64,000 bases of DNA, from positions 2,294,001 to 2,358,000 of the forward strand of contig NZ_WYDQ01000001.1 in assembly GCF_024105635.1 (NCBI RefSeq), in the 5' to 3' direction. Numbering within the stretch: the first letter of the stretch is position 1; each line of letters starts with the position of its first letter. Below, piece after piece: positions 8,513 to 17,037 of the stretch. Position numbers and translations under genes: made by a program. Source of the DNA: Oceanicola sp. 502str15. GTDB lineage: Bacteria; Pseudomonadota; Alphaproteobacteria; Rhodobacterales; Rhodobacteraceae. The notes below the pieces were generated by a model. That model was not told the origin of the DNA. It saw nothing but the letters and a program-made list of their open reading frames with translations, and searched no databases.

Positions 8513-8997
8513 GAGAGCTGCTTCTCCGCCTGCGCCGCTCGGAAGATGCCGCGCATCCGCCCCATGCCTGGCTCGGCGCGCTTGGGGGCGTCGGCCTGCT
8601 CGCGCTCAGTATCGTCTTCATCCTCGGCGGCTTCGATCTTGGCATCGGCTCGCCCCGCCGCCTTGGCACCGGGGCCTTTCCGGTTCTCACCGGCATTGCG
8701 CTGGCGGCGCTTGCCATCGCCATCATCGTGCTGGACCTGCGCGACACCTCGGATGCCGAGCGGCCCGACTGGATTTCGTTTTTCGCCATCGGCGCGGCGC
8801 TGGCCGTCTTTGCGGTGATCTCCGAGCGCCTCGGGCTGGTGCCTGCGGTCTTCATCGCCACCGTGGTGGCCAGCCTGCCCGACCCGAGCCTGAAGTTCAC
8901 CGGCAAGCTGCTGCTCGGGGTCATCATCGCCCTGGGCTGCTGGGGCCTGTTCATCGGGTTGCTCGACCTGCCGTTCCAAGCCTTCAAGGGGGTCTGA
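8509..8997 (+). CDS. tctB: Tripartite tricarboxylate transporter TctB-like small membrane subunit
   Basis: A 162-residue protein with about four hydrophobic segments, including LGALGGVGLLALSIVFILGG near the N-terminus and a long C-terminal pair ending in LLGVIIALGCWGLFIGLLDLPF. The motif SPRRLGTGAFPVLTG after the first helix is typical of TctB (G-x-G-x-FP). ATG overlaps the uraD stop (ATGA), so translation is coupled. It is assigned as the small membrane subunit of the TTT system with the TctA gene 3 nt downstream. Small subunits diverge strongly, so the assignment rests partly on context. Confidence 0.85.
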   Translation: MRELLLRLRRSEDAAHPPHAWLGALGGVGLLALSIVFILGGFDLGIGSPRRLGTGAFPVLTGIALAALAIAIIVLDLRDTSDAERPDWISFFAIGAALAVFAVISERLGLVPAVFIATVVASLPDPSLKFTGKLLLGVIIALGCWGLFIGLLDLPFQAFKGV

Positions 8998-9000
8998 CCT

Positions 9001-10515
9001 ATGGATATCCTTGCCAATTTCGGTGACGGGCTGCTCGTTGCGCTGCAACCGCAGAACCTGCTCTACTGCTTCATCGGGGTGTTCCTCGGCACCTTCATCG
9101 GGGTACTGCCCGGGATCGGGTCGATGGCGGCGATCTCGATGATCCTACCGCTGAGCTTCTATCTGGAGCCAACTTCGGCGCTGGTGATGATCGCGGGCGT
9201 CTACTACGGGGCCGAATATGGCGGCTCGATTGCCTCGATCCTGATGAACATTCCCGGCACGCCTTCCTCGTCGATCACATGTATCGACGGCTACCCGATG
9301 GCGCGCGACGGGCGCGCCGGGATCGCCCTTTTCGCCAGCGCCATCGCCAGCTTTGGAGGCGGGATGATCGGCATGGTGGTGATGGCGGTGCTGGCCCCGG
9401 CACTGGCGTCGCTGGCGCTGAATTTCGGGCCGACCGAGTATTTCGCCGTGATCCTGCTGGGCCTCGTCGCGGCCTCGGCGGTGTCCAACGGCAGCCCCGT
9501 CAAAGGGGTGGCCATGGTGGTGGCCGGGCTGATGCTGGGCACGGTGGGCGTGGACATCACCACCGGCGCCGAGCGTTTCACCATGGGCGTGCCCGAGCTG
9601 CGCGACGGGGTTTCCCTTGTGATCGTCGCCATGGGCCTCTTTGGGGTGGGCGAGCTGATCGTGTCGATCAAGGCCAATGCCACCGGCGCCCATCAGAACA
9701 AGATCGACTACAAGCAGTTCTACCCCAGCCGCGCCGAATGGAAGGCGATGTTTGCCCCGATCCTGCGCGGTGGCGGCATCGGCAGCTTCTTCGGCGCGCT
9801 TCCCGGCACCGGGCAAACCGTTGCCTCCGCCGTGGCCTATGCGGTTGAAAAGAAGGTGTCGCGGAGCGCCGCCCGCTTTGGCAAGGGCGCGATCGAAGGC
9901 GTGGCGGTGCCGGAATCGGCCAACAACTCGGCCACGCAGACGGCCTTTATCCCCACGCTCACCCTCGGCGTGCCCGGCTCTGCCTCGATGGCGCTGGTAA
10001 TCGGCGCGCTGATGATCCACGGCATCACCCCCGGCCCCCGCCTTCTGGTGGAACATGCCGACCTGTTCTGGGGCCTCGTCGCCAGCTTCCTGATCGGCAA
10101 CGTGCTGCTGCTGGTGCTGAACATCCCGATGATCGGCCTCTGGGTGCGGCTGCTGCAAATCCCCTACAAATACATGTATCCGACGATCATCGTGCTGATC
10201 TGCATGGGCGTCTATTCGGTCAACAACAATGTCTTCGATATCTGGCTGACCCTCGTTTTCGGCTGGGCCGGATACCTCATGCGCCTGTTCCGTTTCGAGC
10301 CCGCGCCGCTGCTGATCGGCTTCGTACTCGGCCCGATGATGGAAGAGCAGCTTCGCCGCGCCATGCTGCTCTCGCGCGGCGATCCGACGGTATTCGTCAC
10401 CCGCCCGATCAGCGGCATCCTGATCGCCGTCACCATCGGGCTGCTGGTTTACACCTTTGCTTCCGCGCTGAAGGCGCGGCGGCGCAGCCGGGGCGCGATG
10501 CGCTCTGCCGAATGA
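9001..10515 (+). CDS. tctA: Tripartite tricarboxylate transporter large permease TctA
   Basis: A 504-residue polytopic membrane protein of the TctA family at its usual length. Family signatures are GVLPGIGSMAAISMILP near residues 37-55, the NIPGTPSSSITCIDGYPMA loop, and GGGIGSFFGALPGTGQTVASAVAY in the middle, the second glycine-rich repeat. It is the secondary, ion-driven permease fed by a periplasmic TctC protein. The gene order B-A-C differs from the common C-B-A order. Substrate is not inferable; TctA relatives move citrate, tartrate, terephthalate and other acids. Confidence 0.93.
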   Translation: MDILANFGDGLLVALQPQNLLYCFIGVFLGTFIGVLPGIGSMAAISMILPLSFYLEPTSALVMIAGVYYGAEYGGSIASILMNIPGTPSSSITCIDGYPMARDGRAGIALFASAIASFGGGMIGMVVMAVLAPALASLALNFGPTEYFAVILLGLVAASAVSNGSPVKGVAMVVAGLMLGTVGVDITTGAERFTMGVPELRDGVSLVIVAMGLFGVGELIVSIKANATGAHQNKIDYKQFYPSRAEWKAMFAPILRGGGIGSFFGALPGTGQTVASAVAYAVEKKVSRSAARFGKGAIEGVAVPESANNSATQTAFIPTLTLGVPGSASMALVIGALMIHGITPGPRLLVEHADLFWGLVASFLIGNVLLLVLNIPMIGLWVRLLQIPYKYMYPTIIVLICMGVYSVNNNVFDIWLTLVFGWAGYLMRLFRFEPAPLLIGFVLGPMMEEQLRRAMLLSRGDPTVFVTRPISGILIAVTIGLLVYTFASALKARRRSRGAMRSAE

Positions 10516-10553
10516 TCTTTCCAACCCCTTCCCAGCTTCCACAGAAAGGCCGA

Positions 10554-11522
10554 ATGCCCATGAAAACCTCCGCCCTCCTTATGCTCACCGCCGCCACCAT
10601 CCTCGGCTCTGCGGCCTGCGCCGAGCCCGGAAAATGGTCCGACGAGCCGGTGCGCATCGTTGTCACCTTCCCGCCCGGCGGCACCAGCGATCTGGTTGCC
10701 CGCATCCTCGCGCAGTATCTCGAAAGCGAATACGGACAGAAGGCCGTGGTCGACAATCGCCCCGGCGCGGGCGGCACCGTGGCCGCCGATTACGTGGCCC
10801 AGCAGCCCGCCGATGGCACCACGCTGATCCTGGCCAACAACGCCCCCTTCACCATCGCGCCGACCCAGTTTGATAGCCTGCCCTACGATCCAGTTGACGG
10901 GTTCACCCATATTGCCAACCTCGGCGCCTCCACCCCCGGCCTCTTCGTGCAGCCCGCGCTGGAGATCACCGATCTCGACGGCTTCATCGCCATGGCCAAG
11001 GGTGATGGCATCACCTACGGCTCCTCGGGCGTGGGCTCGATCACCCATATCCTCGGGCAGGCGGTGGATACCGCGCTGGAGATCGAAACCATCCATGTGC
11101 CCTATCAGGGCAGCGCGCCCGCCATTCAGGACTTCCGCGCCGGGGTGCTCGAAGCCTTCTACGACTCGATGGCGCAGAACTCTTCGATGATCGAAGACGG
11201 CGAAGTGGTGGCGCTTGCCGTTGCCTCGCCTGAGCGGTCCAAGCGCTTTCCCGAGATCCCGACCTTTCGCGAACTCGGCTATGACGTGGTGATCGAGAAC
11301 TGGACCGGACTTTCCGGCCCGGCGGGCATGGACCCGGAGATGGTGCAGACCATCCACGACTCGGTGGAGGAAATCATGGCGATCCCCGCCGTCATCGAGC
11401 AGATGGACCAGTGGGGCATTGCCCATACCGAGATGACCACCGAGGAGTTCAACGGCTTCGTGGCCAAAACCATCGAGGTCTGGCGCCCGCTGATCGAGGC
11501 CGCCAAGGTGAACGGGGGCTGA
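10554..11522 (+). CDS. tctC: TctC/Bug-family tripartite transporter substrate-binding protein
   Basis: About 322 residues. ATG at 10554 (GAAAGG 4 nt upstream) is chosen; ATG at 10560 is an equally good alternative and gives the same leader. A Sec signal peptide (KTSALLMLTAATILGSAACA) has a possible lipobox-like cysteine just before the processing region. Bug-family hallmarks follow: RIVVTFPPGGTSDLVARILA near the N-terminus, VVDNRPGAGGTVAADYVA, and the VPYQGSAPAIQDF loop. It delivers ligand to TctAB. Bug proteins bind organic acids or other polar compounds through backbone and water contacts, so specificity cannot be assigned. Confidence 0.93.
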   Translation: MPMKTSALLMLTAATILGSAACAEPGKWSDEPVRIVVTFPPGGTSDLVARILAQYLESEYGQKAVVDNRPGAGGTVAADYVAQQPADGTTLILANNAPFTIAPTQFDSLPYDPVDGFTHIANLGASTPGLFVQPALEITDLDGFIAMAKGDGITYGSSGVGSITHILGQAVDTALEIETIHVPYQGSAPAIQDFRAGVLEAFYDSMAQNSSMIEDGEVVALAVASPERSKRFPEIPTFRELGYDVVIENWTGLSGPAGMDPEMVQTIHDSVEEIMAIPAVIEQMDQWGIAHTEMTTEEFNGFVAKTIEVWRPLIEAAKVNGG

Positions 11523-11523
11523 G

Positions 11524-12537
11524 ATGACGACGCTCGCCGCAGCCGATGTGACCGCACGGGGAGGGCTTTTGCCCGTGCGCTTCATCCTCAACACCTTCTA
11601 TTCCGGCCCGCAGGCCTGGTTCTTTCTGGCCGATGACAACGGCTATTTCCGCGAGGAAGGGCTGGAGGTGACCTTTACCGAGGGCAGCTCGCTGGCCCGC
11701 GCCGTTACCACCATGACCAGCGGCGATTATGACGTTGGTTATGGCGACCTCAACGAGCTGGTGCGGATGCAGGCCGAGGGGCGCGCGGATACGCCGGTGG
11801 CCGTCATGGCGATTCACAACCGCCCGCCCTATACCATTGCGGTCGATGCAGGCGGGCGGATCAAGAGCGCCGCCGACCTGCCAGGCGCCCGGCTCGTCTC
11901 GCACCCGCAGGATGCCGCATGGCTGCTGTTTCCCGAGTTCTGCCGCGCCACCGGGATCGACCCGGAGAGCGTTGAGATCACCATCTCGGAAGACCCCCAC
12001 AAGGTGATGGTGCCGCAGATGCTTGCCGGCGAGTGGGACGGCATTTTCGGTTTCGTCAACACCGTTGCCGCGCAGGCCATCGAGGCGGGGGTGGACCCGG
12101 CTGTGTCGCTGCATCACCTCGCGTGGCACAGCGAGGCCCCGGCCTTCTACGGCGGGGCGATGATGGTGACGCGGGCGTTCCGCGAGGCGCATCCCGAGGC
12201 CGTCGCCGGGCTTTGCCGGGCGGTCAATCGCGGGCTGGCCGATACCGTGGCCGATATCGACGGTGCCATCGAGGCCGTCGCCCGCCGCAACCCCGGCATC
12301 GACCGCGCCGCCAACCGCGCCCGGCTGATCGGCACGCTGGCGCTGGAGATGGGCGACGCGGCGGCGACCCTTGGCCTTGGCGATGTCGAAGACGCCCGCC
12401 TGAGGGAAATCGCCCGCCTCATTGCGCAGGCCAAGGGCTACGCCCACCAGCCCGCGCCGGAGGAGGTGTTTGACCGCAGCTTCCTCGTGCCCGCCGCCGA
12501 GCGCGCCCGGATGCCCGCCGCCACGCCGGGGGCATGA
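11524..12537 (+). CDS. NMT1/SsuA-like solute-binding protein without signal peptide
   Basis: A 337-residue type 2 binding-protein fold of the NMT1/THI5/SsuA group: PVRFILNTFYSGPQAWFFLADDNGYFREEGLEV at the start (strand, then the A-x-x-x-GYF-x-EEGL element), then SAADLPGARLVSH and a hinge region. There is no hydrophobic leader before the fold, so it is predicted to be cytoplasmic, unlike ABC binding proteins of this family. THI5-type Cys motifs are absent. It follows tctC by 1 nt and overlaps the next gene. Possible roles are an intracellular ligand sensor or carrier, or an enzyme; no ABC permease or ATPase for it is encoded nearby. Confidence 0.7.
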   Translation: MTTLAAADVTARGGLLPVRFILNTFYSGPQAWFFLADDNGYFREEGLEVTFTEGSSLARAVTTMTSGDYDVGYGDLNELVRMQAEGRADTPVAVMAIHNRPPYTIAVDAGGRIKSAADLPGARLVSHPQDAAWLLFPEFCRATGIDPESVEITISEDPHKVMVPQMLAGEWDGIFGFVNTVAAQAIEAGVDPAVSLHHLAWHSEAPAFYGGAMMVTRAFREAHPEAVAGLCRAVNRGLADTVADIDGAIEAVARRNPGIDRAANRARLIGTLALEMGDAAATLGLGDVEDARLREIARLIAQAKGYAHQPAPEEVFDRSFLVPAAERARMPAATPGA

Positions 12538-13439
12538 TGAAGCTCTGCGTTTTCTTCGTTGGAGAGTTGCAGGACGCGGGCTTCAACGCCTGCGCCCTGC
12601 AAGGGGCCGAGCGGGTCGCGGCGCTGCCCGAGATGCAGGTGGAGATCCTCGGCGGCGTGCCCTTCGAGCCGCAGGCCATGGCCAACGCCCTCACCGGGGC
12701 CGCCGCCCGCAATGACGCGGTGATCTTCATCGGCGGGCAGGGCAACAAGGTGGTGCGCGAGGTTGCCGCCGCCCACCCCGCCAAGGCGTTCGCCGTGGTG
12801 CAGGGCGAGGTCACGGGCGCCAATCTTGCCAGCTACGAGGTGTTGCAAGAGCATTCCGCCTTTCTTGCCGGCTGCCTTGCCGGTCGGATGACCCGCAGCG
12901 GCACGGTGGCTCATCTCTCGGGCCACCGCGTCAGCCCCGGCCTCAAGGGACGCGCCGCCTTCTGCGCCGGGGTGCGCCACATCGCGCCGGAGACCCGCGT
13001 GCTCACCGGCTTTTGCGGTACGCAGGACGACAGCACCGTCACCCGCGCCTGGGCCGAGGCCCAGATCGCCGCCGGGGCCGACATCACCTTCACCATGCTG
13101 AACGCCGCCCGTCAGGGCGCGATAGAAGCCTGCCGCGCCAAGGGCACCCGCCAGATCGGCAACGTGCTCGACTGGTGCGCCTCGGACCCGCAGGTCTTCC
13201 TCGGCTCCGCCATCGCCCGCATCGACCTCGCCGTCGAACGCGCCGCGGCCGATATCCTCTCCGCCCAGCTTCCCGAGCATGTGCAGACCCTCGGCCTGAC
13301 GCAAAGCGCCGTTGCCCTCAGCATGGACCCGGGCTTGCCGTCCGATATCACCGAAGACATCGCACAGATCGCCAGTGCGGTCGCCACCAAGGCCCTTCCT
13401 GTGCCCACGACCTACGACGGCCCCGAATTCAGCCCCTGA
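12534..13439 (+). CDS. BMP/PnrA-like purine-nucleoside-binding-fold protein without signal peptide
   Basis: A 301-residue protein resembling the Bmp/PnrA/Med family: VVQGEVTGANLASYEVLQEHSAFLAGCLAGRMTRSGTVAHLSGH matches the family segment (E-x-x-x-LAG-x-AA), followed by the FCAGVRHIAPETRVL element. Family members are usually lipoproteins binding nucleosides for an ABC importer; this one starts MMKLCVFFVGELQDAG, with no leader and no lipobox. ATG overlaps the stop of the previous leaderless binding-like gene, so the two are co-translated. A link to purine compounds would fit uraD at the head of the operon, but that is inference. A hairpin follows the stop. Confidence 0.65.
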   Translation: MMKLCVFFVGELQDAGFNACALQGAERVAALPEMQVEILGGVPFEPQAMANALTGAAARNDAVIFIGGQGNKVVREVAAAHPAKAFAVVQGEVTGANLASYEVLQEHSAFLAGCLAGRMTRSGTVAHLSGHRVSPGLKGRAAFCAGVRHIAPETRVLTGFCGTQDDSTVTRAWAEAQIAAGADITFTMLNAARQGAIEACRAKGTRQIGNVLDWCASDPQVFLGSAIARIDLAVERAAADILSAQLPEHVQTLGLTQSAVALSMDPGLPSDITEDIAQIASAVATKALPVPTTYDGPEFSP

Positions 13440-13443
13440 CACG

Positions 13444-13471
13444 GGCGCCGCCCTGCGTCAGCCTCGGCGCC
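13444..13471. terminator. Hairpin between convergent genes
   Basis: GGCGCCG (13444-13450) and CGGCGCC (13465-13471) form a perfect 7-bp GC stem with a 14-nt loop, 5 nt after the BMP-like stop and 13 nt before the rhaI stop on the other strand. It has no T-run, so a role in ending transcription is only plausible. Confidence 0.35.
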
Positions 13472-13483
13472 ACAGGCCGAACC

Positions 13484-14722
13484 TCAGCGACCGGCAACCG
13501 AGGCCTGGTAGGCGTCGAGCCTGTCGATCAGCGCCGTTCCCGCCGGCACCTCGGCCCGTGCGCAGAACTCGGCCCAGACCGCCCCGAAGGGCAGATCCTT
13601 GAACTCCTCCGTCAGCATGAAGCGGGTGGAGAAATCGAGGCTCTCCTCCGCCTTCCGAAGCCGCTCCAGCGGCAGCAGCAGGGCGCGCAGCAGAGCCTTC
13701 TGCATGTTGCGTGTGCCGATCGCCCAGGCCGCAGTGCGGCTGATCGTGGCGTCAAAGAAATCCAGCCCGATGTGGGTGCGCCCCAGCATCTCGCCGCTCA
13801 CCAGCTCGTTGGCCATCGCCTGAATGTCGTCGTTCAGCAGGATCACATGGTCGCTGTCCCAGCGCATCGGGCGGCTGACATGAAGGAGGATCTCGTCGAG
13901 CGACAGGGCGCAGGCCGACAGCTTGTCGGCGATGTTCTCGGTCGGGTGGAAATGGCCCATGTCGAGGCAGAGCAGCGTGCCCTTGCGGATCGCATAGCCC
14001 ATGTAGAACTCGTGGCTGCCCACCGTGCAGGACTCGACGCCAATGCCGAAAAGCTTGCTTTCGACCGCGTCCAGCAGCAGCGCCCTGTCGTGCGCCGGCG
14101 CCAGCATCTCGTCCAGCGCAGCCTGCAGACGCTTCCGCGCCGCCATGCGGTCGACGGGCACATCCTTGTAGCCGTCCGGCACCCAGATGTTGTTGATGCA
14201 GGCACTCCCCAGCTCTTCGCCCATCCTCGCGGCGATCTCGCGCGTGCGTTTCCCGTGCTCGATCCAGAAGTCGCGGATCGCCTTGACGGGATGCGAAAGG
14301 GTCAGATTGTCGTCAGCCTTTTCGTGCGCAAAGAAGGTCGGGTTGAAATCCAGCCCGATGCCCTGCGCCTTGGCCCAATCGACCCAAGGCGCAAAGTGTG
14401 CGTACTCGATCTCGTCGCGGTCGGGCGTTTCGTCGGTGTCGAGATACATGGCGTGCAGATTCAGCCGGTGCGAGCCGGGGATCATCGAATAGGCAAACTC
14501 CAGATCCGCGCGCAGCTCATCGGGGTTGCGGGCGCGGCCCGGATAGTTGCCGGTGGCCTGAATGCCGCCGCCGGAGGTGCCGGTGCGCTTTTCAAACCCC
14601 ACCACGTCATCGCCCTGCCAGCAATGCATCGAGATCGGAATAGTCTTGAGCCGCTCGAGCGCGGCCTCGGTGTCGATGCCCCAATCGGCAAACTGCGCCT
14701 TGGCGCTGTCATAGGTGCTCAT
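13484..14722 (-). CDS. rhaI: L-rhamnose isomerase
   Basis: A 412-residue enzyme converting L-rhamnose to L-rhamnulose in the cytoplasm. The ATG at 14722 has GGGAGGAAAGAC ahead of it; upstream in-frame sequence belongs to the rhaD reading region and is rejected. Family signatures are SMHCWQGDDVVGFE near residue 31, HAMYLDTDETPDRDEIEYAHF, and the metal-ligand region LCLDMGHFHPTENIADK and SRPMRWDSDHV. It is the second gene of the rhaD-rhaI operon and lies 23 nt after rhaD. Gene order matches the rhizobial rhamnose locus, where the isomerase is called rhaI. Confidence 0.95.
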   Translation of the reverse strand: MSTYDSAKAQFADWGIDTEAALERLKTIPISMHCWQGDDVVGFEKRTGTSGGGIQATGNYPGRARNPDELRADLEFAYSMIPGSHRLNLHAMYLDTDETPDRDEIEYAHFAPWVDWAKAQGIGLDFNPTFFAHEKADDNLTLSHPVKAIRDFWIEHGKRTREIAARMGEELGSACINNIWVPDGYKDVPVDRMAARKRLQAALDEMLAPAHDRALLLDAVESKLFGIGVESCTVGSHEFYMGYAIRKGTLLCLDMGHFHPTENIADKLSACALSLDEILLHVSRPMRWDSDHVILLNDDIQAMANELVSGEMLGRTHIGLDFFDATISRTAAWAIGTRNMQKALLRALLLPLERLRKAEESLDFSTRFMLTEEFKDLPFGAVWAEFCARAEVPAGTALIDRLDAYQASVAGR

Positions 14723-14745
14723 TGTCTTTCCTCCCAAACCCGCGC

Positions 14746-16848
14746 TCAGCGGGTGAACGCCTGAACGTTGCCCGCATCCACATTGAGGATGTTTCCGGTC
14801 GATTTGGCCGAGAGGTCCGAAGCCAGGAAAAAGGCGGCCTCGGCAATGTCCTCGGGCAGAACCGAGCGTTTCAGCAGCGAGCGCTGGCGATACATCTCCT
14901 CCAGCCCCTCCTTGTCGGTGCCATAGGTGCCGGCGCGCTGCTCCAGCCAGTCGCCCTCCCAGATCTTCGAGCCGCGCAGCACCGCGTCGGGATTGACCAC
15001 GTTGACACGGATACCGGCCTCCGCCCCCTCCAGCGCAAGACAGCGAGCGAGGTGAATCTCTGCCGCTTTCGCGGTGCAATAGGCCGCGGCATTGGGGCTG
15101 GCGGCGAGGCCGTTCTTGGAAGCGACGAAGACAATCGCGCCGCCCATGTCCTGCACCCGCATCACCTTGAAGGCCGCACGGCTGACGAGGAAATAGCCGG
15201 TGGAGAGAATGTCCATGTTCTTGTTCCAGAGCGCCAGCGAGGTCTCCTCGATGGGCGCCGAAGAGGCGATCCCGGCGTTGGAGACCAGAATGTCGATGCC
15301 GCCGAACTCCACCGCAACCTCGTCGTAGGCGCGCGCCACGGCTGTTTCGTCGGTGACGTTCATGTTGACGGTGCGCACCACGTCGCGCCCGTATCGCTGG
15401 CTGAGGTTGCCCAGGGTCGAGGCCAGCGCCTCGTCATTGATGTCGGCCAGCATGACGCAGGCCCCTTCGCGCAGGTAGCGTTCTGCCGTCGCCGCGCCGA
15501 TGCCCCCGGCTCCGCCAGTGACCAGGGCCACCCGCCCCGCCATCGATTTTGGCTTGGGCATCCGCTGCAACTTGGCCTCTTCGAGCAGCCAGTACTCGAT
15601 GTCGAAGGCCTCCTGCTCGGGCAGGCCGACGTATTCGGACACTGAGGACGCACCGCGCATCACGTTGATCGCGTTGACGTAGAATTCCCCGGAAATCCGC
15701 GCCGTCGCCTTGTCCTTGGCGAATGTGATCATGCCGACGCCCGGCACGAGATAGACCACCGCGTTGGGATCACGCAGCGCCGGGCTGTCGTCGTGTTTGC
15801 AGCGCTCGTAATAGGCTTTGTAGTCCTCGCGGTAGGCCTCGATCTGCGCCGGCAGGCCCTGCAGAACCTCGTCGAGATTGCCTTTCGCGGGGTCGAAGTT
15901 CACCACCAGAGGGCGGATCTTGGTGCGCAGGAAATGGTCGGGGCAGGAGGTGCCAAGCGCAGCCAGCGGCTCCATGTTCTGCGCGTTGACGAATTCGAGC
16001 ACGGCGTCGCTGTCGTTGAAATGGCCGACCATGTGCTGGTTACCGGAAACGAAGCCGCGAATGGCGGGCATCAGCCGGGCAACGGTGGCGCGGCGCTCGG
16101 CTTCGGGCAGGCTCTGATGCTTGGCACCGCCGAATGCCGCGACGCCCTCGGTTTTCGCGGCCAGCCACTGGGTAGCCGTGTTGATCACCTCGATGGTCTT
16201 GTCATAGCAGGCCTTCGCGGTGTCACCCCATGTGAAGAGCCCGTGGCTTTCGAGCACGACGCCATCGGCCTCCGGGTTTTCCGCGCAGAACTTGCCAAGC
16301 CAAAGCCCCAGCTCGTAGCCCGGCTTCTTCCACGGCAGCCAGCCGATCCTGTCGCCGAAGATCTCCTGCGTCAGCTCCTTCGAGTTTCTCGAGGCCGCAA
16401 TGGCGATGATCGCATCGGCGTGCACGTGGTCGACATGCCTGCGCGGCACGTAGGCGTGCAGCGGCGTATCGATCGAGGCGGCGCGGGGGTTCAGCCGGAA
16501 GGTGCAATGCGGCAGGTAGCCGACCATCTCGTCTTCGAACTCCACACCGCGATAGAGCCCCTTCAGCGCCTCCAGCTTCTCCATGTAGAGCGTGGCGAAA
16601 CCGTCCATCTCAATCGAGCCGATATCCCCGCCCGAGCCCTTGACCCAAAGAACCTCGACCTCCCCGCCGGTGAGCGGGTCCGTCTCTATCACCTTGGCCG
16701 AGGTATTGCCGCCGCCATAGTTCGTCACGCGCTTGTCGGCCCCCAGAATGTTGGAGCGATAGAGCAACAACTCCGATTCGCTCTTTCCGGCGGCCTCGCT
16801 CTCGTCCCAACGGTTCTCAAGAAGCTGAGATTCAACGGTTTTCAGCAT
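14746..16848 (-). CDS. rhaD: Bifunctional rhamnulose-1-phosphate aldolase / lactaldehyde dehydrogenase
   Basis: A 700-residue fusion. The N-terminal part (to about 420) is a class II aldolase with the zinc-ligand pair in HVDHVHADA and ESHGLFTWGD; the C-terminal part (from about 435) is a short-chain dehydrogenase with TGGAGGIGAATA, NAGIASSAP and the Y-x-x-x-K pair in YCTAKAAE. By family knowledge the aldolase splits L-rhamnulose 1-phosphate to DHAP and L-lactaldehyde, and the SDR domain oxidises the lactaldehyde. ATG at 16848 follows AAAGGGAGGATGCC; an earlier in-frame ATG at 16926 would lie inside the operator array. It is the first gene of rhaDI and divergent from rhaR. Confidence 0.95.
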   Translation of the reverse strand: MLKTVESQLLENRWDESEAAGKSESELLLYRSNILGADKRVTNYGGGNTSAKVIETDPLTGGEVEVLWVKGSGGDIGSIEMDGFATLYMEKLEALKGLYRGVEFEDEMVGYLPHCTFRLNPRAASIDTPLHAYVPRRHVDHVHADAIIAIAASRNSKELTQEIFGDRIGWLPWKKPGYELGLWLGKFCAENPEADGVVLESHGLFTWGDTAKACYDKTIEVINTATQWLAAKTEGVAAFGGAKHQSLPEAERRATVARLMPAIRGFVSGNQHMVGHFNDSDAVLEFVNAQNMEPLAALGTSCPDHFLRTKIRPLVVNFDPAKGNLDEVLQGLPAQIEAYREDYKAYYERCKHDDSPALRDPNAVVYLVPGVGMITFAKDKATARISGEFYVNAINVMRGASSVSEYVGLPEQEAFDIEYWLLEEAKLQRMPKPKSMAGRVALVTGGAGGIGAATAERYLREGACVMLADINDEALASTLGNLSQRYGRDVVRTVNMNVTDETAVARAYDEVAVEFGGIDILVSNAGIASSAPIEETSLALWNKNMDILSTGYFLVSRAAFKVMRVQDMGGAIVFVASKNGLAASPNAAAYCTAKAAEIHLARCLALEGAEAGIRVNVVNPDAVLRGSKIWEGDWLEQRAGTYGTDKEGLEEMYRQRSLLKRSVLPEDIAEAAFFLASDLSAKSTGNILNVDAGNVQAFTR

Positions 16849-16920
16849 GGCATCCTCCCTTTGGGCGCCCCGCGCCCTGCATAACGGCTTGGGGCGGAGA
16901 CTGCGGCTTTGGCCCCCTTC

Positions 16921-16993
16921 TGTCAATCAACTTCAATCATTATCAATCATTCTGCACCGCAGTATGAGTGAAATTGATTGTTTATGATTGACA
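16921..16993. promoter_or_regulatory. Symmetric rhamnose operator array, three half-sites on each side
   Basis: TCAATCA occurs at 16923, 16933 and 16943, exactly 10 bp apart. Its complement TGATTGA occurs at the mirrored positions 16985 (exact), 16975 (TGATTGT) and 16965 (TGAGTGA), also 10 bp apart, around a centre at 16957. The outermost copies extend to a perfect 9-bp inverted repeat, TGTCAATCA/TGATTGACA. The array fills the spacer between divergent rhaD and rhaR, whose product is a DeoR-type regulator, so it is the obvious binding region for RhaR. It is clearly AT-richer than its surroundings and must also contain the two promoters. Confidence 0.75.
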
Positions 16994-17037
16994 GAAGCCA
17001 TCGATTCGCTGATGGTTGCGAGCCAAGGGAGGACGTC

